Below, piece by piece: positions 16,701 through 23,272 of a DNA stretch of 35,727 bases. The position numbers and the translations under genes were made by a program. The notes beneath the pieces were generated by a model that saw nothing but the letters and a program-made list of their open reading frames with translations, was not told the origin of the DNA and made no database searches. The number at the start of each line of letters is the position of its first letter. Positions within the stretch are counted from its first letter, which is position 1. The stretch spans positions 1 to 35,727 of the forward strand of contig JAGBIC010000038.1 of assembly GCA_017935185.1 (NCBI GenBank), given 5' to 3'. Origin of the DNA: Alistipes sp. GTDB taxonomy: Bacteria; Bacteroidota; Bacteroidia; Bacteroidales; Rikenellaceae.

Positions 16701-16837
16701 GCTTCCGTCTCTACCTGAGCGGCACAAACCTGCTCACCTTCAGCAACTTCAAATTGTGGGATCCCGAGATGGCCGGAAACGGTCTGGGTTACCCCGTACA
16801 GCGAGTATTCAATATTGGTCTTAACGTAAATCTATAA
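13727..16837 (+). CDS. SusC/RagA-family TonB-dependent outer-membrane transporter
   Basis: A 1036-residue TonB-dependent receptor. The signal peptide ends near AQAQ (28-31). A carboxypeptidase-regulatory-like beta-sandwich follows (about 36-110), then a TonB-box/plug region with the SusC hallmarks FIRGVTTFG, DPLILIDNVEM and DATATALYGARGANGVILVTTK, and then a beta-barrel ending in the typical FNIGLNVNL. It would import oligosaccharides or peptides across the outer membrane with the SusD lid encoded 12 bp downstream. Length and domain order are typical. The ligand cannot be inferred because no CAZyme or peptidase of a classic utilisation locus is adjacent. Confidence 0.95.
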   Translation: MLRLDRYVLAHIFAALAIVTMLCFPMSAQAQNRTVRVSGQVLDEADQPLAGVAVTISGGTRGVTTDLDGSFTISVNIGQQLDFSYLGYSDYSVKINDDKRVVVKMQPQANEMDEVTIVAFSKQKKESVIGSIATVKPAELKVPSSNLTTALAGRVAGMISYQRSGEPGMDNADFFIRGVTTFGYKVDPLILIDNVEMTSTDLARLQVDDIASFSIMKDATATALYGARGANGVILVTTKQGSEGPAKLSFRYETSISTPTQDVDLADPITYMRLANEAVLTRDPLGMTLYSEGKIDNTIAGTNPYAYPATDWKDALLSNLSTSHRANLSIRGGGKVAQYYVAAGFTQENGILKVDKQNNFNNNIDLKNYSLRSNVNINITKTTELIVRMTGQFADYNGPIDGGTALYNKIMKTNPVLFPAFYPKTEDYQYVNHILFGNYDEGQYINPYADMVRGYKEYSRTMLSSQFELKQNFNFITEGLSARVLFNAKRNSYYEVSRAYNPFYYTADTYDKNTGKYTLRAINPDGGTEYLNYSPGSKTVSADMYIEASLNYDRTFAEKHAVSGLLVFQAKHNVTGNADTLQESLPYRNLGLSGRATYGYDSRYFLELNFGYNGSERFSANHRWGFFPSAGFGWMVSNEPFWGENLKNVISKLKIKGTYGLVGNDAIGSSRFLYLSEVNMNNSDRGAAFGTDGSYSKDGISLNRYENKSITWEVAKKGNVGFELSLFDAIELQAEYYKERRDNILMTRANTSSTMGLSAQPVANIGKAEGEGIDMSLDVNKAFGKNWWIQARMNFTYATSKYLVYEEPNYADAPWKSRVGYSLGQQWGYLAERLFVDDAEVKNSPYQNFGEYAGGDIKYHDVNGDGQITALDQVPIGWPTTPEIVYGFGVSVGWKNLDFSCFFQGMARESFWIDPAATAPFYQEHQLLQAYADSHWSEDNRDLYALWPRLGTTLSSNNNQRSTWFMRDGSFLRLKSLEIGYTFRVKKWKDTGFRLYLSGTNLLTFSNFKLWDPEMAGNGLGYPVQRVFNIGLNVNL

Positions 16838-16849
16838 AAAGCTACTCGT

Positions 16850-18751
16850 ATGAAAAGACTACTTAATAATATAATAGCATTAGCGATGGCGTTAACAACC
16901 GTTGGTTGCGGCAGCTGGCTCGACATCGTCCCCGACAATGTCGCTACGCTCGACAACGCCTTTGCACTACGCACAACGGCAGAGCGTTATCTGTTTACGT
17001 GCTACTCGTATCTTCCCAACGACGCATCGTTTGCTTCTGCCACCACATTGGCTGCTGGCGACGAGTTCTGGTTGCCTAATACTCGCAGCGAGAATGCATG
17101 GCAGATTGCCAAGGGTTTCCAGCGAGTTATCAATCCCTATATGAACCACTGGCAGGGTCTGAATGGCGGTATGGACCTCTATGAGGGTATCCGCTGCTGT
17201 AACATCTTCCTTGAGAATATTCACAAGGTACCTGACATGCAGGAGTACGAGAAGTTGCGCTGGGCTGCCGAGGCCAAGTTCCTCAAGGCTTTCTACCACT
17301 TCTATCTGGTTCGTTTGTATGGCCCTATCTGCGTGATTCGCGAGAACCTTCCCGTGGATGCTCCCGTTGAGAAGAGCCACCCGCACCGCAACACCATCGA
17401 CCAGTGCTTCGAGTATATCAACGAGCTTATCGACGAGGCTATGCCTTATCTTCCCGAGATTATCGAGAACGAGGCTACCGAGGCAGGTCGTTTCACCAAG
17501 ATTGGTGCTTACTGTTTCAAGGCTCTTGTGGCTATCAACGCTGCCAGCCCCTTCTATAATGGTAACACCGACTACGCCGGCATGACCAATATTTTGGGCG
17601 AGGAGATGTTCAATCAGGAGTATGATCCCCAGAAGTGGGTTGACGCTGCCGAGGCTTGCCGCATCGCTATCGAGGCTGCTCACGAGCAGAAGTATGAGTT
17701 GTATCACTTCCGTCCCAACTTCTTCCAGTATGAGCTCTCTGACGAGATTCAGACCCAGATGGATATCCGCAACTCGCTTTGCGATCCGTGGAACAGCGAG
17801 ACTATATGGGTATTGCCGGGCCGTATGGTAGGTGGTTTGCAGCAGGGTGGTACTCCCCGTGGTCTTGACCCGCAGTTCTCATCTCAAACCGGTACTCAGG
17901 GCTATATCGCTCCTACTATGAAGATTGCCGAGATGTTCTACTCAAAGAACGGTGTGCCCATCGAGGAGGATGTTACCTACGACTACGCCAACCGTTGGGG
18001 TACTTCAAAGGGTGACGAGGCTCACAAGTACTATATCAAGAAGGACTACGAGACCTCTAACCTTCACTTCAACCGCGAGCCTCGCTTCTATGCCAACATC
18101 GGTTTCGACGGTGGTTTGTGGTATGGTCAGGGTAAGCTCGACGATGATGGCGATTTGCTCTATATCGAGGCAAAGAAGGGTCAGGCTTGTGCCCCCATCA
18201 ACTTATCCACATACTCTGTAACAGGCTATTGGGCAAAGAAGTATGTGAACTACGAGAATATCATCTCTTCTTCGGCTTACACCATTAAGAAGTATCCGTG
18301 GTCTATCATGCGTCTTTCTGACCTCTACCTGCTCTATGCCGAGGCATTGAACGAGTCGAAGGATGCTCCCGATGACGATGTTTACTACTGGATTGATCAG
18401 GTTCGTGCTCGTGCAGGTCTGCCTTCGGTTAAGGATGCATGGGAGAACTACTCAAACAATCCCCAGAAGTATAAGAGCAAGGAGGGTATGCGTGAGATTA
18501 TCCACCGCGAGCGTCTTATCGAGCTTTGCTTCGAGGGTGTACGTTTCTACGACTTGCGCCGCTGGAAGAAGGCTATGACCGAGTTCAATAAGCCCATAAT
18601 CGGTTGGGATATCGATCAGGAGGATGCTCCCTCATACTACCGTCAGAAGGTGCTCTACAACCCCTCGTTCTCACAGCGCGACTATCTCTGGCCCATCAGT
18701 GAGGCTGAGTTGCTCGTAAACAAGAACATCAAACAGAACCCTGGCTGGTAA
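16850..18751 (+). CDS. SusD/RagB-family surface lipoprotein
   Basis: A 633-residue outer-membrane lipoprotein that caps the SusC pore and captures substrate. A lipoprotein signal ends at Cys20 (TTVGC). The TPR-rich SusD fold shows in the RTTAERYLFTCYSYL start, AEAKFLKAFYHFYLVRLYG, YLLYAEALNES and the conserved RERLIELCFEGVRFYDLRRW near the end. The size is in the upper range for the family. It is 12 bp after susC and 19 bp before the next lipoprotein gene, so one operon. Confidence 0.95.
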   Translation: MKRLLNNIIALAMALTTVGCGSWLDIVPDNVATLDNAFALRTTAERYLFTCYSYLPNDASFASATTLAAGDEFWLPNTRSENAWQIAKGFQRVINPYMNHWQGLNGGMDLYEGIRCCNIFLENIHKVPDMQEYEKLRWAAEAKFLKAFYHFYLVRLYGPICVIRENLPVDAPVEKSHPHRNTIDQCFEYINELIDEAMPYLPEIIENEATEAGRFTKIGAYCFKALVAINAASPFYNGNTDYAGMTNILGEEMFNQEYDPQKWVDAAEACRIAIEAAHEQKYELYHFRPNFFQYELSDEIQTQMDIRNSLCDPWNSETIWVLPGRMVGGLQQGGTPRGLDPQFSSQTGTQGYIAPTMKIAEMFYSKNGVPIEEDVTYDYANRWGTSKGDEAHKYYIKKDYETSNLHFNREPRFYANIGFDGGLWYGQGKLDDDGDLLYIEAKKGQACAPINLSTYSVTGYWAKKYVNYENIISSSAYTIKKYPWSIMRLSDLYLLYAEALNESKDAPDDDVYYWIDQVRARAGLPSVKDAWENYSNNPQKYKSKEGMREIIHRERLIELCFEGVRFYDLRRWKKAMTEFNKPIIGWDIDQEDAPSYYRQKVLYNPSFSQRDYLWPISEAELLVNKNIKQNPGW

Positions 18752-18770
18752 GCCATAATAGATTTGAATT

Positions 18771-20039
18771 ATGAAAAAGAGTATATTATTGATATTATCA
18801 GCGGCTTGCATGTTGGCACAGAGTTGTACCGACGTGAAAAACGAGCCCATTACCCCGGGAGATGCTATTCCCAAGCAGGTAAGCGATATCACTTGGGTTG
18901 CCACCCCCGGTGGTGCCGAGATTAGCTACACTCTTCCTAACGACCCATCACTTCTCTATGTGGAGGCTGTCTACACTCTGAAGTCAGGTGAGATTAGAAA
19001 TGCAAAGGCATCTTTCTATCAGAACAAGCTCGAGATTGAGGGTTTGGCAGATGTTGCTCCTTGTAAGGTTGAGATCTACTCGGTAGGCCGCAACGCAAAG
19101 CGCAGCGAGCCCAAAAAGCTCGAGATTACTCCTCTGGAGGCTCCCGTTTGGACCACTTTCTACTCTGTAAGCATGGAGCCGACCTTTGGTGGTGTTCGCG
19201 TTCAGTTCACCAACGAGACCGAGGCCAGCCTTGCCGTTACCGTTTTGACTACCGATGATGCAGGTGAGTTGTATGCCACCGAGACTTTCTATTCAGAGAG
19301 TGCAAAGGGTGACTATGCAGCACGTGGTTTCGATACTACCGAGCGCACTTTCGGCGTTTGCGTTCGTGACCAGTGGCAGAATAAGTCGGATACATTGTTC
19401 GTGTCGCTCACGCCCAAGTTCGAGATGGAGCTCGACAAGAAGAAGTGGAAGCGAATTGACCTCCCTGGCTCTACTCACGACGGCCACATAGACACCAAAC
19501 TTGAGGGTATGTGGGACGGTCTTGCAAGCAGTGCCACAGCAAGTTTCTTCCACACCAAGCCCAACACAGGCTTCCCCCAGTGGTTTAACTTCGATATGGG
19601 CGTAGAGGCTACCTTGAGCCGCCATGTATTCCACCACCGTGTCAGCAACAAGACCGACGGCGTTTACACCGCTGGTGCGCCGAAGAAGTGGTCGATTTGG
19701 GGTAGTACCGATCCCGATCCCGATGGTGGCTGGAACAACTGGATTCTGCTCGGCACATTCAACTCTATCAAGCCTTCAGGCCTGCCCGGATCAGAGAAGA
19801 CCGACGAGGATTATCAGTATGCAGCAGTTATCGGCGAGAGCTTCGACTTCCCGATGGGATTGCCTCCCGTACGCTACATCCGCTTCGTTACAGAGGCTCC
19901 GTGGGGTAACGTAACCTACATGTATGCATCAGAACTTACCCTCTTTGGTGATGACGGCTCTCACACCCCCGAAGTTCCCTCTGAGGGCGAAGGTGAAGGC
20001 GAAGGTGCCGGCGAGGGCGAAGAGAATAGTAACAACTAA
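18771..20039 (+). CDS. Surface lipoprotein with DUF4959/DUF5126/DUF5000-type domains
   Basis: A 422-residue lipoprotein (Cys19 in LAQSC) in the SusE/surface-glycan-binding position of the operon. The first two thirds look like tandem beta-sandwich domains: DITWVATPGGAEISYTLP resembles DUF4959 and the middle resembles DUF5126. The last part (about 225-397, from KKWKRIDLPGS to YMYASELTLFG) is a discoidin-like DUF5000 domain with conserved Trp. A strikingly acidic Glu-Gly tail follows (EGEGEGEGAGEGEE, near 405-418). It probably binds ligand at the cell surface for SusCD. The domain names are from memory of the architecture, not a search. Confidence 0.82.
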   Translation: MKKSILLILSAACMLAQSCTDVKNEPITPGDAIPKQVSDITWVATPGGAEISYTLPNDPSLLYVEAVYTLKSGEIRNAKASFYQNKLEIEGLADVAPCKVEIYSVGRNAKRSEPKKLEITPLEAPVWTTFYSVSMEPTFGGVRVQFTNETEASLAVTVLTTDDAGELYATETFYSESAKGDYAARGFDTTERTFGVCVRDQWQNKSDTLFVSLTPKFEMELDKKKWKRIDLPGSTHDGHIDTKLEGMWDGLASSATASFFHTKPNTGFPQWFNFDMGVEATLSRHVFHHRVSNKTDGVYTAGAPKKWSIWGSTDPDPDGGWNNWILLGTFNSIKPSGLPGSEKTDEDYQYAAVIGESFDFPMGLPPVRYIRFVTEAPWGNVTYMYASELTLFGDDGSHTPEVPSEGEGEGEGAGEGEENSNN

Positions 20040-20051
20040 TAATGTGACGCT

Positions 20052-21173
20052 ATGAAAATGAGAAAAATTTATATGATGGTTCTCACTGCCATAACCGCAG
20101 TTTCATTATGTGGTTGTGGTGACATGGATGAGACCTACAAAGAGTTTTGGCAGGATGGCGAGATTGTCTATGCAGGTGTTGTAGACTCGCTCACATTCCA
20201 CCCGGGCCGAAACAGGGCACAGATAAGTTTCAAGATTACCGACCCCAGCGTTGATAAGGTACGTATCTTCTGGAACAACAAGCAGCAGAATGTTGAGACA
20301 CCCGTTGATCCCGTAAACAATCAGGGGCCCTATGTTGTTGACCTTCCCGATATGAAGGAGTCAATCTACTCATTCGAGGCTTACTCTTACAACAAGAAGG
20401 AAGACCCATCGATGGCCGTTAGCTTGGTTGGTCGAGTATACGGCTCGGAGTACGAGAAGACCTTGCTTATCACCCCGATGAAGACAGCCGAGCAGGACGA
20501 GCAGAAGCCCGAGAACTTCACCATCACTTGGGGTACTCCCGATGCAACTGCCATCTATTCGGAGGTTATCTATACCGACATCAACGACGAGGTACAGACT
20601 ATCGAGGTTCCATCTTCAGAGAAGAGTACCCTGATTGAGGGTTACAAGGATGGTACAGGTTTCTCTTACAGAACTGTATTTATGCCCGACACATTGGCTA
20701 TCGACAAGTTCTACACAGCCTACAAGGAGTGTGTGGTACGCGGTACTCCCAAGAAGATCGACCGTACAGGCTGGACTTCAACAAGTACCCACGACGAGAG
20801 CAAAGTTCGTCCCGCAACTAACGCTATTGATACCAATGGTTCAAACGAGTGGGTAACAAGCCGTAATAACACTCTGCCCGCAAACGAGCAGTATGCTATT
20901 ATTGACATGAAACAGAAGCACAGAATCTCTGGATTCTATGTCAAGGGCCGTAACAACAAGGATAGTATGCCCAAGGATGGAGAGTTCCTCGTAAGTAACG
21001 ACGGCGAGAATTGGACATCAGTTCTTACTTTCACCCTTCTGAAAGCTGCCGGCGAACAGCTCTTCGATTTGGAGAAGGATGTTGAGGCACGCTACTTCAA
21101 ATATGTGATTAAGTCAAGCCACGACAACAAGACAATGGTTGCCGTATTGGAGCTTGGTGCATATTACCGTTAG
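20052..21173 (+). CDS. Surface lipoprotein with DUF4998 and F5/8-type C (discoidin) domain
   Basis: A 373-residue lipoprotein (lipobox LCGC, Cys22; the residues after it, GDMDE, are acidic as expected for surface export in Bacteroidetes). The N-terminal half resembles DUF4998 (YAGVVDSLTFHPGRNRAQI onward). The C-terminal part (about 236-372) is a discoidin/F5-8 type C carbohydrate-binding fold with STHDESKVRPATNAID, EWVTSRN, QYAIIDM and GFYVKGRNN. It is the last gene of the susCD operon, 12 bp after the previous gene and before a strong terminator. It is probably a second surface ligand-binding protein. Confidence 0.85.
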   Translation: MKMRKIYMMVLTAITAVSLCGCGDMDETYKEFWQDGEIVYAGVVDSLTFHPGRNRAQISFKITDPSVDKVRIFWNNKQQNVETPVDPVNNQGPYVVDLPDMKESIYSFEAYSYNKKEDPSMAVSLVGRVYGSEYEKTLLITPMKTAEQDEQKPENFTITWGTPDATAIYSEVIYTDINDEVQTIEVPSSEKSTLIEGYKDGTGFSYRTVFMPDTLAIDKFYTAYKECVVRGTPKKIDRTGWTSTSTHDESKVRPATNAIDTNGSNEWVTSRNNTLPANEQYAIIDMKQKHRISGFYVKGRNNKDSMPKDGEFLVSNDGENWTSVLTFTLLKAAGEQLFDLEKDVEARYFKYVIKSSHDNKTMVAVLELGAYYR

Positions 21174-21192
21174 GATAATATGGGTTTAAGGG

Positions 21193-21228
21193 CAATAGGC
21201 TGACCTTCGGGTCGGCCTATTGTTTTTT
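21193..21228 (+). terminator. Terminator of the susCD operon
   Basis: A 13-bp stem (one G-T pair) closes a TTCG tetraloop (21206-21209) and is followed by six T. It lies 20 nt after the last stop codon. Confidence 0.93.
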
Positions 21229-21257
21229 GATGTTGTAACATTTCCGACTATGTTTTT

Positions 21258-21622
21258 CAGTACGTCATTCCACCGAAAGCCTTTAGGCTTGAGGAATTCA
21301 AAATTCACAATTCAAAATTCAAAAGTGATTTTTTAGTACGTCATTCCACATTTTGGAGCGTAGCGAGAAAATGATTGGAATCTCTCGGGGAAAAGCCGAC
21401 TTTAGTCGGGTTAATCTCTAATGTATCGCAGGCGAGGAAAAAACGTCATGCCACCGAAAGCCTTTAGGCTTGAGGAATGGAATCTCTCGGGGAAAGACAG
21501 TGTATTGAGTAATCTTCGTTAGAGATGCCAATCCTCGCCTGCGCTCGTTGGCATGACAAAAGGGGTCACACATAACATGACGCACTAAAGAAACTATTGC
21601 GTACAAGAAAAAACCTCATTCC
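21258..21622. repeat. Mosaic of intergenic repeat modules, array A
   Basis: The array is non-coding and built of reused modules. CGTCATTCCAC-type boxes lie near 21263, 21338, 21443 (CATGCC variant) and 21614 (CCTCATTCC variant). A hairpin module, AAGCCT TT AGGCTT, lies near 21277 and 21459. AATCTCTCGGGGAAA is at 21379 and 21481. Heptamer ATTCAAA runs lie at 21295-21324. A stem-loop ATGCCAA/TTGGCAT is at 21525-21555. Part of it (21327-21437) recurs at 35538-35614. Confidence 0.85.
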
Positions 21623-21643
21623 ACAAAACGATTAAAAAGAGAA

Positions 21644-21676
21644 GTTGGAAATAAGCAATAAAATAAGTAATTTTGC
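21644..21676 (+). promoter_or_regulatory. Promoter for the serine hydrolase gene
   Basis: GTTG (21644-21647), a 20-nt spacer and TAATTTTGC (21668-21676) match the Bacteroidetes consensus well. The leader is about 65 nt. Confidence 0.75.
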
Positions 21677-21746
21677 GTTGCATAACTATATTTTATAAAG
21701 TTTTTGCATTTTCGCAATTTTCAAAGATAATTTCGGCAAGCGCAAG

Positions 21747-23078
21747 ATGAGGAGATTTGCAGCGATGATATTAACCGTTTTGGCGATAGGTGGAGTGATT
21801 TACCTCCATCGTATCATCACCTCTGCACCTTCAATCGATGCCGACCCCGAGGAGATACGTTACAGCCTGAACGACTCGCTGTCGAATGCACTCTCCGACA
21901 TGCCCGAAACAAAGAGCATGGAGCAATATATCAAACGCTGGATGGCCCGTCACAACATCCGTGGCGCATCGCTGGCGATAATGGATGGCGAGCAGCTGAT
22001 ATATTGCAAAGGCTTCGGCTGGGCCGACGAGGAGATGGAGCGCGCCGCCGAAGCGGGCGACATCTACCGCATTGCCTCGGCCTCGAAACTTATCACAGCC
22101 ATCGGAGTGATGAAGCTATGCGATCAGGGTAAGCTCTCGCTCGACAGCAAAGTCTTTGGAGAGCAAGGCATTTTAAGTCATTTCACCGAGTTTCGCGACA
22201 AACGTACCGAAAATATCACCGTGCGTCATCTGCTCAACCACACGTCGGGATTCAGCCGCAGGATGGGCGATTTGATGTTCCGCATCCACGACGTGATGGA
22301 TTGGATGGAGCTTTCGACAACGCCCACCTCCGACCAGATTATCGCCTACCAGCTGGGGTTGCGCCTGCGTGACAACCCGGGTGGCTCGGCACAATACTCG
22401 AATGTGGGATATCTGGTGCTTTCGCGAGTAATTGAGCAGGCCTCGGGCATGAGCTACGAGGAGTATCTTCAGACCAACGTGCTGTGGCCCGCAGGGTGCT
22501 ACGACATGCACATCGCCGAGAACTATTATCAAGACCGCTTCCCCCACGAGGTTAAATACTACGGCCACGACGACGAGCATATCGAGTCGTATGACGGCTC
22601 GGGCGCAATGCGCCTGCGCGAGTATGGCGGCAACAACATTAAGGGTTTGCAGGGAGCAGGAGCATGGGTGGCCTCATCGGTGGAACTCATGCGCCTTGTG
22701 GCATCGATTGACGGCAAGCCCGACATCCCCGATGTTATCTCGCCCGAAAGCGTTGCCGAGATGAAGAACATACGCCGTAAAGGTGACTACGCCCTCGGCT
22801 GGGCACGTTACAGCGGAGGGTCGCTGGTGCGCACAGGAACAATGTCGGGAACATGTGCCTACATCGAGAATCGCGAGAACGGCCTATCATACGCTTTCCT
22901 GACCAACACAAGCAGCTACCGCGGCGCAACATTCACAAACTCCATAGGCCGCATGGTACGTGACGCCATGGCACGAGTGAAGGAGTGGCCGCAGGGTAGG
23001 GATCTATTCGTGAGCCTACCGGCAACAGAACAGGAGAACCCCACCGACAGCGTGGCAAAGGTTGACGAAGTGTCGTAA
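21747..23078 (+). CDS. Serine hydrolase, beta-lactamase class C / penicillin-binding-protein fold
   Basis: A 443-residue protein with an N-terminal membrane anchor or uncleaved signal (about 5-20). The catalytic domain runs from about 58 to 430. It has the SxxK motif SASK (Ser111, Lys114), a HTSG motif after HLLN (165-168), the YxN motif YSN (217-219) and a third-strand motif RTGTMSG in place of KTG. The family includes AmpC-like beta-lactamases, DD-peptidases and esterases. The lack of a KTG motif and the general resemblance to periplasmic serine hydrolases make a peptidase or esterase more likely than antibiotic resistance. It has its own promoter and sits between two repeat-bearing intergenic stretches. 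Confidence 0.88.
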   Translation: MRRFAAMILTVLAIGGVIYLHRIITSAPSIDADPEEIRYSLNDSLSNALSDMPETKSMEQYIKRWMARHNIRGASLAIMDGEQLIYCKGFGWADEEMERAAEAGDIYRIASASKLITAIGVMKLCDQGKLSLDSKVFGEQGILSHFTEFRDKRTENITVRHLLNHTSGFSRRMGDLMFRIHDVMDWMELSTTPTSDQIIAYQLGLRLRDNPGGSAQYSNVGYLVLSRVIEQASGMSYEEYLQTNVLWPAGCYDMHIAENYYQDRFPHEVKYYGHDDEHIESYDGSGAMRLREYGGNNIKGLQGAGAWVASSVELMRLVASIDGKPDIPDVISPESVAEMKNIRRKGDYALGWARYSGGSLVRTGTMSGTCAYIENRENGLSYAFLTNTSSYRGATFTNSIGRMVRDAMARVKEWPQGRDLFVSLPATEQENPTDSVAKVDEVS

Positions 23079-23087
23079 GGGTTTTAA

Positions 23088-23128
23088 CCTAGAGATACCA
23101 ACCCTCACTTGCGCTAGGTGGCATGATT
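23088..23128 (+). repeat. Degenerate copy of an intergenic repeat module
   Basis: This 41-bp stretch matches 21518-21557 with scattered changes (AGAGATACCAACCCTCACTTG here, AGAGATGCCAATCCTCGCCTG there). It carries a terminal ACCTAG/CTAGGT inverted repeat. Confidence 0.65.
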
Positions 23129-23225
23129 AAACTATTACAGACGAGACAACAAGTGCGTCAAACAGACAAACAATCATAACAAATACAACCAACTAAACAA
23201 GTATAAACACTTCTTCTATGAATAA

Positions 23226-23254
23226 AAAAAATGCGGGACATAATCCCGCATTTT
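23226..23254 (-). terminator. Terminator of the cytochrome/chorismatase operon
   Basis: An 11-bp stem (AAAATGCGGGA, 5-nt loop, TCCCGCATTTT) is followed on the minus strand by more T, 18 nt after the stop at 23273. It probably also stops the convergent serine hydrolase transcript. Confidence 0.9.
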
Positions 23255-23272
23255 CTATTTGTCTGTAGACTA

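Noticed and set aside
21418-21606. 62-codon minus-strand frame in repeat array A
   Set aside because: It is built entirely of repeat modules; similar modules elsewhere do not keep this frame.
21258-21622. CRISPR array
   Set aside because: Repeats are not regularly spaced, unit types are mixed and no cas genes are near.
21747-23078. Antibiotic-resistance beta-lactamase
   Set aside because: The fold and SxxK/YxN motifs are present, but the KTG motif is replaced by RTG and the protein looks like the large group of housekeeping serine hydrolases. Resistance cannot be claimed from sequence.
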